DNA of 64,000 bases from Listeria grayi DSM 20601 (GCF_000148995.1 NZ_GL538353.1:806001-870000); one strand, 5' to 3'; numbered from the stretch's first letter, positions 34,271 to 43,276 are shown. Numbers and translations: made by a program. The notes: generated by a model from the letters alone, not told the origin.

Positions 34271-34840
34271 TAGTATTATGCAGGAATATTTGGCTTTCGG
34301 CAACCTGTTAAAAAGTGATTATGTAGCGCTATTATCGGGATAAAACGATATTTTCTCTTTAGAATAAATGTCGATTTTGAAAAGAAAAAGCTCCCTCAAA
34401 AATAGATTTTTGATTAGTAAAGCGCACAAATTCGCCTTTTTTCGTAACATTTTGTTATAAAACTCCTTCAATTTCCCGAAAAAGAACTAGAAAACAACAA
34501 AACAAGCCACAAAATCACTAAAAACAGTTCAATATTGTAATGGAAAATTTTTCCAATTATTGTCTGTTTTACTATCAATAGTTCATTTAATGAACTAAGA
34601 ACTTTTTTTGACGATAAATCGTTATTTGCTTGCAGCACAAGGGATTTGTCGGTTTTTAAGACAGAAATCACTAAAAACTAAAGTTGTCTGAAAAATTCCG
34701 CAATCGTGCTTTTTTACAAATATTTCAATGAAAGCGCAAAATATGGCTCGTCTGTCAAACAGGTTTAACTTTCTGGTAACCAAGTCTGTTTTTTCATGTG
34801 GTACGATAAGTCTCGTAATTAACAAGGAGGTTTTTATTAC
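34271..34840. other. Long gene-free region upstream of the LysM/Apf-like gene
   Basis: No coding sequence is evident. Palindromes are TAACA-TTT-TGTTA (near 34443-34455), TGGAAAA/TTTTCCA (about 34540-34553) and a perfect 9-bp repeat TAGTTCATT/AATGAACTA (34579-34597) followed by a T-run at about 34602-34609. The last may be a terminator or operator. A candidate -10 TACGAT is at 34802-34807. Some of this may be regulatory sequence or a long leader for the secreted protein gene. Confidence 0.45.
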
Positions 34841-35575
34841 ATGAAAAAAGCATTCGTAGCGGTAGTTGCAGGATTGATTATCGCAGGAGCAAGCTCCACC
34901 CCAACTTTTGCCGCAGAGGTTAAAGTACAAAAAGGGGATTCATTATGGAAAGTATCGAAAACTCACAATGTGTCTATAAATGACTTGAAGAAGGAAAACA
35001 ATCTAAAATCCAACATCGTTTTCCCTGGACAAGTTCTTAAAATTAACGAAGGATCTTCTAACGTATCCAAATATAAAGTAGTACAAGGAGATACACTTAG
35101 TCACATTGCTAAGAAGAAGAACGTTTCTGTTGCTAACTTGAAATCTTGGAATAAACTTTCTTCCGATTTGATCGTAACAGGACAAGTATTAACTATTGGT
35201 GGCACTAATAATGAGGCTCCAACTGTAGCGGCAACACCAGCTCCAGCACCAAAACAACAAGTACCTGCACAACCAGCGCCAAAACAAGCGCAACCAGCTG
35301 AAAACAAACAACAAGCAAGCACTGCATCTGAAGCTAAACCAGCTGCTTCAAGCAATAACTCTTCTGCAAAAGCATGGATCGCACAACGCGAATCCGGCGG
35401 TTCTTACTCAGCTAGAAATGGTCGTTATGTTGGGAAGTATCAATTAGACGCTTCTTATCTTAATGGGGATCATTCTGCTGCTAACCAAGAACGTGTAGCA
35501 GACAAATATGTTTCTGAAAGATACGGTTCTTGGGACAATGCAAAAGCACACTGGGAATCTAAAGGTTGGTACTAA
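34841..35575 (+). CDS. Secreted LysM protein with aggregation-promoting-factor-like C-terminus
   Basis: A 244-residue exported wall protein: signal peptide with cleavage after PTFAA (about residue 25), two LysM peptidoglycan-binding repeats (VQKGDSLWKVSKTHNVS and VVQGDTLSHIAKKKNVS, about 27-70 and 78-121), a Pro/Ala/Gln-rich linker, and a C-terminal domain from AKAWIAQRESGGSYSARNG to the final ESKGWY. That last domain resembles the lysozyme-like C-terminus of lactobacillus Apf proteins, with a candidate catalytic Glu in QRESGG. The L. monocytogenes gene at this place (lmo2522), as I recall it, instead ends in a 3D/Sps-type domain. AAGGAGG precedes the ATG. Confidence 0.8.
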   Translation: MKKAFVAVVAGLIIAGASSTPTFAAEVKVQKGDSLWKVSKTHNVSINDLKKENNLKSNIVFPGQVLKINEGSSNVSKYKVVQGDTLSHIAKKKNVSVANLKSWNKLSSDLIVTGQVLTIGGTNNEAPTVAATPAPAPKQQVPAQPAPKQAQPAENKQQASTASEAKPAASSNNSSAKAWIAQRESGGSYSARNGRYVGKYQLDASYLNGDHSAANQERVADKYVSERYGSWDNAKAHWESKGWY

Positions 35576-35593
35576 GAATTAAATGAAATGATC

Positions 35594-35627
35594 AAATAGG
35601 AAGCCGGCTAAGGCTTCCTATTTTTTT
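35594..35627 (+). terminator. Terminator after the LysM protein gene
   Basis: AAATAGGAAGCC pairs perfectly with GGCTTCCTATTT, followed by more T residues. Confidence 0.9.
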
Positions 35628-35715
35628 GTGGAAAGCCGCGGATAGGGTTAGGAACTCGTATTGATTTATGATAAACTAAAAGATATCATCGTCTATACGA
35701 GGAGTAATTGATTAT

Positions 35716-36456
35716 ATGGAACGAAAACAAGTAGATATATTAGGAATCCCTTTTTTGGCTGTCACGCAATCGGAATTTGTGCAGCTGCTTATCCAAGACG
35801 CACTGGAAGGGAAAAAACGGTTTGTTGTGACCGCGAATCCAGAGATCGTCATGCAGACTAGGCAAGACAACACCTTTAAACAAGTTGTTTTGCAAGCTGA
35901 CTATATCGTTGCAGATGGCGTCGGGATTTTAATGGCGGCTGAACAATTCGGTGATCCGCTTCCCGAACGTGTAACTGGGTTTGATACATTGACGGGCGTA
36001 TTAGAGGCGGCAAGCGCGCAAAGATTACGGGTCTATTTTTTAGGCGCAAAGCCGGAAATAAGCGAATTAATGAAAAATACATTAGCCGATGCTTATCCTG
36101 CGTTAGAAATCGTGGGGATCAGGCATGGCTACTTTGATGTGAATGAGAGCATGGCGATTGCGGAAGAGATCCGTGGTAGCGGAGCAGACTTTGTCTTTGT
36201 GGCTTTAGGAGCTCCGGCGCAGGAAAAGTGGATCTTATCGCAGTTGCCTACATTTGATAAAGGGATCTTCATGGGAGTCGGTGGTAGCTTTGACGTGCTT
36301 TCTGGAAGCGTCAAACGTGCGCCGAAGCTTTGGATCGTCTTGCGGTTGGAATGGTTTTATCGCTTGATGACGAATCCTTCCAGATGGCGTCGCTACTTTG
36401 CGATTCCGCAGTTTATGATGGCGGTCAGACGTGAGAAAAAAAGAAGAAACAGGTGA
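35716..36456 (+). CDS. tagA: N-acetylglucosaminyldiphosphoundecaprenol ManNAc transferase
   Basis: A 246-residue WecG/TagA/CpsF family (GT26) enzyme that adds ManNAc to GlcNAc-PP-undecaprenol, the second step of the wall teichoic acid linkage unit. Conserved segments are VVTANPEIVMQTRQD, VADGVGILMAA with the catalytic Asp, and FVALGAPAQEKWI. The donor UDP-ManNAc is made by MnaA (22097). It runs into menC and tagO as one operon. Confidence 0.92.
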   Translation: MERKQVDILGIPFLAVTQSEFVQLLIQDALEGKKRFVVTANPEIVMQTRQDNTFKQVVLQADYIVADGVGILMAAEQFGDPLPERVTGFDTLTGVLEAASAQRLRVYFLGAKPEISELMKNTLADAYPALEIVGIRHGYFDVNESMAIAEEIRGSGADFVFVALGAPAQEKWILSQLPTFDKGIFMGVGGSFDVLSGSVKRAPKLWIVLRLEWFYRLMTNPSRWRRYFAIPQFMMAVRREKKRRNR

Positions 36457-36461
36457 GGAAC

Positions 36462-37586
36462 ATGCAGATCCGAAAAGTAGAATGGAAAGAATTGTCCTTG
36501 CCATTTCGTGCAAATATCCAGACTAGCTATGGTGTCCAGACTGCCAAGCACTTCTTTTTACTGGCTTTAGAAGATGAGCAGGGCTTTACTGGTTATGGAG
36601 AATTAGAAGCTTTTGAGTTGCCTGATTATACCGAAGAAACCTTAGAAGGTGCATTTGGGCTTATTAGAAGGCTGTTGCTGCCACTTTTAATGAAGCAGGA
36701 GATTAGTCATCCGCGAGAGGTAAGAGCGCTGTTTGGCTGGATCAGAGGGAATGAAATGGCCAAAGCTGCTGTCGAAACGGCGGTGTGGGACTTACATGCG
36801 AAACGAAAAGGAATTTCCTTGGCCGAATTGCTGGGAACGCAAAGAAGCACTGTTCCTGTAGGTGTGAGCATTGGGATCCAACCGACGCCGGAAGCATTGG
36901 TGAAAACAGTTGGAGCATACTTGAAAGAAGGCTATCAGCGTATCAAGATCAAAATCAAACCAGGCTCAGACTATGAACATCTAAAAGCAGTTCGCGAAGC
37001 ATATCCGTCTATTTCTATGATGGCAGATGCAAATTCTGCCTATGACTGGCAGGATATAGAACTCTTGAAAAAAATAGACACACTTGACTTGGAAATGATC
37101 GAACAGCCTTTTGGTGTAAACGATCTGTTTTATCATGCAGAACTCCAAAAACAGTTGCAGACAAAAATCTGTTTAGATGAAAATATCCGTTCGCTTGCTG
37201 ATTTGGAGCAAGCTTATCGTTTGGGAAGCTGTCAGGCAGTTAATTTGAAAATCGCTAGAGTTGGCGGGATCGCAGAAGCGTTAGATATTATTTCATTTTG
37301 TGTGGAAAACAAACTGCTCGTTTGGTGTGGTGGTATGTATGAAGCGGGGATTGGGAGAGCTTTTAATTTGGCTTTGGCTGGGAATGAAGTATTTACGTTC
37401 CCTGGGGATATCTCAGCGACAGACCGTTATTTCGAAAAAGATATTTTGACAGAAGATTTTGTGTTGGAAAACGGCTCGCTACGTATTCCTTCTGGTATTG
37501 GGATCGGTGTTGAACTGCGAGAAGATCTGAGCACGTTTACAAAAAGTGAAGGTACATATTATTTCGATAAGAAAGAAGGTGAGTGA
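36462..37586 (+). CDS. menC: o-Succinylbenzoate synthase / N-acylamino-acid racemase family
   Basis: A 374-residue enolase-superfamily enzyme with the MenC/NAAAR pattern: Lys-x-Lys in RIKIKIKPG, metal ligands in MMADANSAY, IEQPFG and CLDENIRS, and a second Lys in VNLKIARVGG. MenC dehydrates SHCHC to o-succinylbenzoate in menaquinone synthesis; some members racemise N-acylamino acids. ATG 36462 follows AGGTGAGG; the frame is open to GTG 36453. It sits between two teichoic acid genes, not with other men genes. Confidence 0.85.
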   Translation: MQIRKVEWKELSLPFRANIQTSYGVQTAKHFFLLALEDEQGFTGYGELEAFELPDYTEETLEGAFGLIRRLLLPLLMKQEISHPREVRALFGWIRGNEMAKAAVETAVWDLHAKRKGISLAELLGTQRSTVPVGVSIGIQPTPEALVKTVGAYLKEGYQRIKIKIKPGSDYEHLKAVREAYPSISMMADANSAYDWQDIELLKKIDTLDLEMIEQPFGVNDLFYHAELQKQLQTKICLDENIRSLADLEQAYRLGSCQAVNLKIARVGGIAEALDIISFCVENKLLVWCGGMYEAGIGRAFNLALAGNEVFTFPGDISATDRYFEKDILTEDFVLENGSLRIPSGIGIGVELREDLSTFTKSEGTYYFDKKEGE

Positions 37587-37589
37587 TAG

Positions 37590-38642
37590 GTGATTTGGTG
37601 GAGTATTTTAGTTGGCTTTTTGGTGGCGCTTATCTTAGTGCCTGTCGTCAGGAAACTCGCTTTTATGATTGGCGCGGTAGATGTGCCAAGACAGAGGCAT
37701 ATGCACAAGAAAACCACCGCTACATTAGGCGGCGTGGCTTTTTTTCTTGGCTTTACAGCTGGCGTCATTTTCTTGCCGATTGATTGGATGGAATTTTTGC
37801 CGGTCTATGTCGGTGGCTTGATTATTGTGATTTTAGGAATTATAGATGATATTATTGAACTCGCGCCGCGTTATAAATTGCTTGGCCAGATTGCTGCTGC
37901 ATTATGTGTCACGGTTTGGGGGCATATTTCGATTGGCTTTATTAATATCCCTTTTTATGGACAGCTGGAATTCGGTGTGTTTGGGATCCCGATCTCTATT
38001 TTGTGGATTGTGGCAATCATTAATGCGCTCAACTTGATCGATGGTTTAGATGGCTTGGCAGGAGGAGTTTCCTTTATTGCGTTGATGACGATTGCGGGCA
38101 TGGCGATCTTGCTGAAGGATACCTTTGTTGCGCCGATCGCATTTGTGCTAGCTGCTGCAGTATTAGGATTCTTGATTTTTAACTTTCCACCGGCAAGCAT
38201 TTTTATGGGAGATACAGGAGCGCAATTTCTCGGCTACATGATTGCTGTTTTATCGTTGATGGGGTTCAAAAACGTTACCTTTATCTCATTATTAGTACCA
38301 ATCATCATCTTGGGTGTGCCACTTTCCGATACGTTTTTTGCGATTATCCGAAGATGGAAAGCGAAAGTTCCGATTTCCATGGCAGACAGATCACATCTGC
38401 ATCATCGACTGATGGCGTTAGGCTTTACACCGCGCCAAACGGTGCTGCTGATCTATGCGATGGCATTGCTGTTTTCAATGACTGGCTTCGTATTCTCGTT
38501 TTCGACTACTTGGGGCGCGGCTATCTTGTTGATCTTATTGCTTATAAGTGTAGAGGTGATCGTGGAATTTATTGGTCTGGTTGGGGAAAATTATCGGCCG
38601 ATACTGCAGTTGTTGCAGAAGATCCATCGTAAACGAAGATAA
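37590..38642 (+). CDS. tagO: Undecaprenyl-phosphate GlcNAc-1-phosphate transferase
   Basis: A 350-residue polytopic MraY/WecA family enzyme starting wall teichoic acid synthesis by placing GlcNAc-1-P on undecaprenyl phosphate. Metal-binding and catalytic segments are DDIIELAPRYK, NLIDGLDGLAGG and FMGDTGAQFLG, with a cytosolic HH motif in MADRSHLHHRL. The GTG start 37590 lies 6 bp after AAGGTGAG and 4 bp after menC. Confidence 0.93.
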   Translation: MIWWSILVGFLVALILVPVVRKLAFMIGAVDVPRQRHMHKKTTATLGGVAFFLGFTAGVIFLPIDWMEFLPVYVGGLIIVILGIIDDIIELAPRYKLLGQIAAALCVTVWGHISIGFINIPFYGQLEFGVFGIPISILWIVAIINALNLIDGLDGLAGGVSFIALMTIAGMAILLKDTFVAPIAFVLAAAVLGFLIFNFPPASIFMGDTGAQFLGYMIAVLSLMGFKNVTFISLLVPIIILGVPLSDTFFAIIRRWKAKVPISMADRSHLHHRLMALGFTPRQTVLLIYAMALLFSMTGFVFSFSTTWGAAILLILLLISVEVIVEFIGLVGENYRPILQLLQKIHRKRR

Positions 38643-38678
38643 AAAAGGCTTCCTTCGATTATTGAAGGAAGCCTTTTT
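38642..38678. terminator. Bidirectional terminator between tagO and lytR
   Basis: AAAAAGGCTTCCTTC (38642-38656) pairs perfectly with GAAGGAAGCCTTTTT (38664-38678). A-run and T-run on opposite sides let it serve the converging tagO (+) and lytR (-) transcripts. Confidence 0.9.
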
Positions 38679-38683
38679 AGTGA

Positions 38684-39769
38684 TCACGGAGAACTTGTTC
38701 CGGATGTTGACGTTGAGGAAGAATCTTTATTTTCCTGCTTCATTGCTTCGGAATAAGTCTGTACTCCTGGGAATGGTTTGTTGATGTCTAATTCGTTAGC
38801 AAACTCATTACCGATCTGCTGAACAGAATTTTCATCTAATTTGTAATAATAAACCGTATCTGTCGGGTCGTCTCCGCCTTTAAGATCTAAAGAATCAATT
38901 TTGATATCGTGTGTCATCCCGTATTTAGCGATCGAAAGCATCTGATCAAACTTCAAGTTTGTTTTCATGCTCTTTCCAACGGTGTCGATAATGCTGGAAT
39001 ATTTACTGATTGAGCTAATAGAAGAAGCTTTCTTCACGATTGCTTTGATGATCATTTGCTGACGCTTGCCGCGCTCGATGTCGTTATCGATGTGACGAGT
39101 TCTAGCAAGTGCTAGAGCTTGTTCACTGTTCAAATGCTGTCTTCCTTTGTGAAGTGTGATCGCTCCTGCTTTATCGTCTGAATTTTGTTCGGTGAAAGTA
39201 ACTGGAACGTCCATATCGATACCGCCGAGGGCATCAACAATAGATAAGAATGAATCGAAATTGAATCGGACATAATAATCGATCGGCACTTTGAATTGTT
39301 CCTGCACCGTCTGCATCGTCAACGCTGGGCCGCCATATGCATGAGCAGCATTTATTTTCGTATACGTATCAATATCTTTCTTAGGGTAGCTGATGTGTAC
39401 ATAAGAGTCACGAGGGATACTCGTCATTTTTACACGGTTTTCTTTCACATTGAATGTCGCTAAGATCAGCGAGTCGCTTCGGGCTGGGCCGTCAGACGCT
39501 CGTTTCTTACCAGTATCGACACCGATCAATAGAATAGAAAAACTGTCTTTGATAGGCTCCACTTCGGAAGTACGCAGATCGGACATTTTGCCGTCCCGTA
39601 CATCTTCAAAGGCATTATCAGCAGCTAGTTTCGTTTTTGCAAATAAGTAAGTACCATAGCCGACTCCAGATAGAACAATCACCATGAGTGGAATCAAGAC
39701 CCAATACAGAACTCTTCTGCGTTTTTTGTATTTTCGCAGGGCAGAGCGATCTTTCGGTTGTTTAGTCAT
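38684..39769 (-). CDS. LytR-CpsA-Psr family ligase
   Basis: A 361-residue membrane-anchored protein: short basic cytosolic N-terminus, one transmembrane helix (VLYWVLIPLMVIVLSGVGYGTYLF), then an extracellular LCP domain with SFSILLIGVDTG, ARSDSLILATFN, the Arg-rich RIPRDSYVHI-type loop (TSIPRDSYVHI) and LALARTRHIDNDIERGKRQQ. LCP enzymes attach teichoic acids or similar polymers to peptidoglycan. It converges with tagO. The C-terminus is Ser/Thr-rich and disordered. AAGGAG lies 9 bp upstream of the ATG. Confidence 0.9.
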   Translation of the reverse strand: MTKQPKDRSALRKYKKRRRVLYWVLIPLMVIVLSGVGYGTYLFAKTKLAADNAFEDVRDGKMSDLRTSEVEPIKDSFSILLIGVDTGKKRASDGPARSDSLILATFNVKENRVKMTSIPRDSYVHISYPKKDIDTYTKINAAHAYGGPALTMQTVQEQFKVPIDYYVRFNFDSFLSIVDALGGIDMDVPVTFTEQNSDDKAGAITLHKGRQHLNSEQALALARTRHIDNDIERGKRQQMIIKAIVKKASSISSISKYSSIIDTVGKSMKTNLKFDQMLSIAKYGMTHDIKIDSLDLKGGDDPTDTVYYYKLDENSVQQIGNEFANELDINKPFPGVQTYSEAMKQENKDSSSTSTSGTSSP

Positions 39770-39924
39770 ATATCAATTCTCCTTAAATTTCGGTTTAGCA
39801 ACAACAAGTTGGTTTGTAATGCTTTGCGCACTGATAACATTTTATCATGCGTTTCCTACAAGAAGATTACACAAAACTAAAGAATTCTTAAAAAGATTAA
39901 AGCGATTTTGTGTGTACTCGCTTT

Positions 39925-39930
39925 ATTATA
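39925..39930 (-). promoter_or_regulatory. Possible -10 of the lytR promoter
   Basis: TATAAT on the minus strand in the 210-bp gap between lytR and the GNAT gene; no good -35 is seen. No clear terminator separates the GNAT gene from lytR. Confidence 0.35.
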
Positions 39931-39979
39931 CCTAATGAAATGCGAAATATATATACAAAGAAGAAAATTTAAATATTTC

Positions 39980-40534
39980 TTAAGTATCTTTTAGAGACTG
40001 AAACTGGCGAAAAAAATTCAGAACCGTACAAACGTCTTGTGTATATAGCTCGAATTCCTTCGTAGTGGACTGATAATCGAAGTGCAGATTTTCTAGTAAG
40101 CGGATCGAAGCGGTATTATCGGGCAGTACCTTGGCTGTGACTCCGCGAAGATATGTCTGTTTTTCAAGTAATTCGATAAAAGTAGTGAGCGCTTCAGTCA
40201 TAATGCCTCTGCGCCAAAATTGCTGGGCAAGTTCGTATCCGATCTCTGCTGTCTTATCAGCAGACAGGATATCATTGATGCCGAGCGAACCTATGATCTG
40301 ATCTTCAATGAATAATGTATAACGGCAGGCTGCAGGCTCTTCTTCGATCAATCGAATCATTTCTTGAGCTTGCGAAACGGTAGCGAATTTTTCGATATTC
40401 ATGTATCTTGCTACAGCTTCATCCGACCAAATGGAAAAAAGCGCCGCCGCATGAGCGCTTTTTGTTTTCTTAAAGGTGACTCGCTTGGAGATGATCTCCT
40501 CTGGGAGAGTCGTTAAAAATTCAGTGTCTGTCAT
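39980..40534 (-). CDS. GNAT N-acetyltransferase (RimJ/RimL-like)
   Basis: A 184-residue acetyltransferase. The N-terminal strand SKRVTFKKTK, the acetyl-CoA region EIGYELAQQFWRRGIMTEAL and the late AKVLPDNTASIRLLENLHF are typical of the RimJ/RimL subgroup acting on protein or small-molecule amines. The ATG lies 3 bp after the stop of the upstream yvyE gene (minus strand), so translation is probably coupled; its ribosome site is weak. Substrate unknown. Confidence 0.8.
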   Translation of the reverse strand: MTDTEFLTTLPEEIISKRVTFKKTKSAHAAALFSIWSDEAVARYMNIEKFATVSQAQEMIRLIEEEPAACRYTLFIEDQIIGSLGINDILSADKTAEIGYELAQQFWRRGIMTEALTTFIELLEKQTYLRGVTAKVLPDNTASIRLLENLHFDYQSTTKEFELYTQDVCTVLNFFRQFQSLKDT

Positions 40535-40537
40535 TTA

Positions 40538-41170
40538 CTAAACACTCTTTTCGCGATATTTTTGTTGTCCCCTTTTTAATACTACTTGACCATTCGTCAT
40601 TTCAATCAGCCAAGCTTCAAATGTATCTAGATCATTTTGATCGACAAAAACGGTCAAGACAACATTTTCGGTGAAATTCTTTTCATAAATCTGATAATTT
40701 TCTTGCGTAAGCAGATTTTCAACTTTCCCAAGTTGGGGATATGAAATCGTACAATTTACTAAGGTAGCCAGTGTCCGTTCGACGACGCCGATCGCTTGGA
40801 GTGCTTCGCTCACAGAATTCCCATAAGCTCTAACAAGACCACCGGCTCCCAATTTGATCCCGCCGAAATAGCGAGTAACGACCACCACCGTGTTTTTTAA
40901 GCGGCGTTTTTTTAAAACCTCCAGCATTGGCACGCCAGCAGTTCCACTTGGTTCGCCATCATCGTTGGCTTTTTGATGTTGATCTCTTTCTCCGATCAAA
41001 TAGGCAGAACAATTGTGCGTGGCTTGATTATGCTTTTTTTTGATCTGTGCGATAAATGATTGCGCTTCTTCCTCAGTTTCTGCACGTGAAACGGAACAGA
41101 TAAAGCGAGATTTATCGATCACGATCTCATGTTCACCGGTTTGTTTGATGGTAAGGTACTGTTCCAGCAT
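40538..41170 (-). CDS. yvyE: YigZ/YvyE (IMPACT) family protein
   Basis: A 210-residue protein with the IMPACT N-terminal domain (HNQATHNCSAYLIGE, DDGEPSGTAGVPMLEVL, VVVVTRYFGGIKLGAGGL) and a ferredoxin-like DUF1949 C-terminal domain. Located next to degU, as in B. subtilis (yvyE near degSU). The biochemical role is not established; the eukaryotic relative affects translation control. Oriented away from degU. Confidence 0.88.
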   Translation of the reverse strand: MLEQYLTIKQTGEHEIVIDKSRFICSVSRAETEEEAQSFIAQIKKKHNQATHNCSAYLIGERDQHQKANDDGEPSGTAGVPMLEVLKKRRLKNTVVVVTRYFGGIKLGAGGLVRAYGNSVSEALQAIGVVERTLATLVNCTISYPQLGKVENLLTQENYQIYEKNFTENVVLTVFVDQNDLDTFEAWLIEMTNGQVVLKRGQQKYREKSV

Positions 41171-41490
41171 AAAATGCCTCCAATATAAGCCGCTTGCTTA
41201 AAAGCTAATCCTTTTCCGCAAGCTGTACTTAGTCTAGCGAATCTGATTTTATTTTAGCGGATAGTAGAACGCTTGTACAGTTGTTTCTGCATAAAAGGGC
41301 TATTCGAGATGATGTAGGAACAAATCCATGTTATAATATTTCTGCTATTACTTTTGACAGGTGTCGAAAAAGGGTAAATAGGTATTAAGACATTTTTGTA
41401 TGGCATAGAAAGTTATTAGCTAAGGCATCAGGCCATTTCTGGCGTATGTTATGATAAATAACCAGTACTACTTAAAAAAGGGTGAAAATC
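41171..41490. other. Divergent yvyE-degU intergenic region
   Basis: The gap up to the degU start (41569) is 398 bp. It holds an extended -10 TGTTATAAT (hexamer 41332-41337), an isolated perfect TTGACA (41354-41359) whose -10 at 17 bp is poor, and the minigene at 41491-41511. No larger coding sequence is seen. Confidence 0.5.
41330..41337 (+). promoter_or_regulatory. Extended -10 promoter towards degU
   Basis: TG-T-TATAAT with a perfect hexamer at 41332-41337; the -35 is weak. Confidence 0.45.
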
Positions 41491-41511
41491 ATGAATAACA
41501 CTATAAATTGA
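41491..41511 (+). CDS. Six-codon minigene upstream of degU
   Basis: ATG-AAT-AAC-ACT-ATA-AAT-TGA encodes MNNTIN. It has a good ribosome site (AAAAAGGGTGA, 6 bp upstream). It could be a leader peptide, or a relic of the start of degS, which Listeria lacks; chance is also possible. Confidence 0.25.
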   Translation: MNNTIN

Positions 41512-41568
41512 CCAACAAGATTATTTTGCATGGTCAAAATAACTTTTATGAAGAGAGGAGTAGTCATA

Positions 41569-42255
41569 ATGACACTCAAAATCATGATTGTAGATGATCA
41601 CCAACTCTTTCGCGAGGGACTAAAACACATTCTTGAAACGGAAGATTCTTTTGAAGTGGTCTTGGAAGCAGAAGATGGCAAAAATATTGTGTCAAAAGTA
41701 AGAGAGGCGAGTCCGGATGTGATTTTGATGGATATCAACATGCCCTCTGTAAATGGTTTAGACGCCACGGAGATGCTGATTAGGCAATTTCCAAGCGCAA
41801 AAATTATTATGTTATCGATACATGATTCTGATGAATTTGTTTCATCTGCTTTGAAAACTGGCGCAGTCGGCTATCTATTAAAAGAAATGGACGCGAACGA
41901 ACTGATCGAAGCAATCAAAGTAGTTTATAAAGGCGGTGCTTATATCCATCCAAAAGCCGCTATCAAATTGATTCGGGAATATCGAAATTTAGCCAGCTCC
42001 AGCTCTGCGCAGGGTAATTATGGCTACAGACAGCCGGAAGTGAACATGCCATTGCACTTGCTGACCCATCGAGAATGTGAGGTACTGCAATTGTTGACGG
42101 ATGGGAAAAGTAACCGCAGTATCGGGGAAGCACTTTTTATCAGTGAAAAAACAGTTAAAAATCATGTGAGTAGTATTTTGCAGAAAATGAAAGTAAATGA
42201 TCGTACGCAAGCAGTTGTGACTGCTATTAAGCATGGTTGGGTTTATATTCGTTAA
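41569..42255 (+). CDS. degU: Orphan response regulator DegU
   Basis: A 228-residue NarL/FixJ-type regulator: receiver domain with phosphoacceptor Asp in [12 protein letters not shown] and the acid pair VDDHQLF, then a LuxR-type helix-turn-helix ([33 protein letters not shown]). In Listeria DegU controls motility and other genes without the kinase DegS, and no kinase gene is adjacent here either. ATG 41569 follows AGAGAGGAG; the ATG at 41530 lacks a ribosome site. degV follows after 11 bp. Confidence 0.93.
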   Translation: MTLKIMIVDDHQLFREGLKHILETEDSFEVVLEAEDGKNIVSKVREASPDVILMDINMPSVNGLDATEMLIRQFPSAKIIMLSIHDSDEFVSSALKTGAVGYLLKEMDANELIEAIKVVYKGGAYIHPKAAIKLIREYRNLASSSSAQGNYGYRQPEVNMPLHLLTHRECEVLQLLTDGKSNRSIGEALFISEKTVKNHVSSILQKMKVNDRTQAVVTAIKHGWVYIR

Positions 42256-42266
42256 AGGGGGATATT

Positions 42267-43118
42267 ATGAAAGAAAAGATTGCGGTTGTAACGGACAGCA
42301 CTGCTTATTTGCCGGCAGAAACGGTAGAAAAGTATAACATCCACGTCATCCCGTTGTCTGTTATTATTGACGGTGAAGTTTATAAAGAGGGAATTGATAT
42401 TACAACAGCCGAATTTTACGAAAAAGCAAAAGCGGCAGACCAGTTCCCAACTTCTTCGCAACCTTCACCAGGGGAATTTGTCCAATTATTTGAAGAAATG
42501 AAAGAACAAGGGTATACCCATGTCTTCAGCATCCACCTTTCCAGTGGTATCAGTGGAACTTATCAAAATGCGCTGTCGTCTGGTCAAATGGTAGAAGGCA
42601 TCGAAGTGATCGGCATCGATTCTGGACTTTCTTGCATGGCACAAGGTTCTCTAGCTATTAAAGCAAGTGAACTAATTGCGCAAGGCAGTGATTCGCAGGA
42701 GATCCTCGAAGCGTTGGAAAAAATGCTGACAACGATGGATGCTTATTTCCTTGTGGATGATTTAAATAACTTACAACGCGGCGGCCGCCTTTCAGGCGCG
42801 CAAGCCTTGATAGGAAGCTTATTACAGATCAAACCGATTCTTTATTTTGAAGATAAGGTCATTACACTTTTTGAAAAAGTACGAACTAAGAAAAAAGCAT
42901 TGAAGCGAATTGAGGAATTACTCGGTCAAGCAGTCAAAAGAGGAGAAGCAAAGCAAGCTTATGTCATTCATGGCAATGATCCAGAGAGTGGACAAAAGTG
43001 GCTAGAGGTCTTACAAACAAACTACCCTACGGTTGAATTTCATTTGTCTTACTTCGGTCCAGTCATAGGAACGCATTTAGGCGAAGAGGCTTTGGGATTG
43101 ACTTGGGCGAGCAAATAA
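42267..43118 (+). CDS. degV: DegV-family fatty-acid-binding protein
   Basis: A 283-residue protein of the DegV/FakB family that presents a bound fatty acid to the kinase FakA. Typical segments are VVTDSTAYLP, TSSQPSPGEF, VFSIHLSSGISGTYQNA and LNNLQRGGRLSGAQALIG. AAAGGGGG lies before ATG 42267; the in-frame start at 42237 lies inside degU. It is the second gene of a degU-degV unit ending in a strong terminator. Confidence 0.88.
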   Translation: MKEKIAVVTDSTAYLPAETVEKYNIHVIPLSVIIDGEVYKEGIDITTAEFYEKAKAADQFPTSSQPSPGEFVQLFEEMKEQGYTHVFSIHLSSGISGTYQNALSSGQMVEGIEVIGIDSGLSCMAQGSLAIKASELIAQGSDSQEILEALEKMLTTMDAYFLVDDLNNLQRGGRLSGAQALIGSLLQIKPILYFEDKVITLFEKVRTKKKALKRIEELLGQAVKRGEAKQAYVIHGNDPESGQKWLEVLQTNYPTVEFHLSYFGPVIGTHLGEEALGLTWASK

Positions 43119-43122
43119 AGGT

Positions 43123-43170
43123 AAAAATAGTTTTTTGTGCAGCTAACACTGTGCAAAAAACTATTTTTTT
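43123..43170 (+). terminator. Terminator after degV
   Basis: AAAAATAGTTTTTTG pairs perfectly with CAAAAAACTATTTTT and continues into a T-run. The symmetry may make it bidirectional. Confidence 0.85.
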
Positions 43171-43276
43171 ATAGAAGAATATATTATTTTTGAAATGAAG
43201 CCTAGCTAAAAATAGGAAAGTAGCTTCTGCAAAGAATGGAGAAATCGTGTATAACTATTTCAAAGGAGGTAGCAGA

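Noticed and set aside
39684-39935. Plus-strand open frame over the start of lytR
   Set aside because: It overlaps the conserved lytR N-terminus antisense, has no ribosome site and shows no family resemblance.
43171-43276. ComK-box upstream of comFA
   Set aside because: No pair of AAAA-N5-TTTT sites with the required spacing was found.
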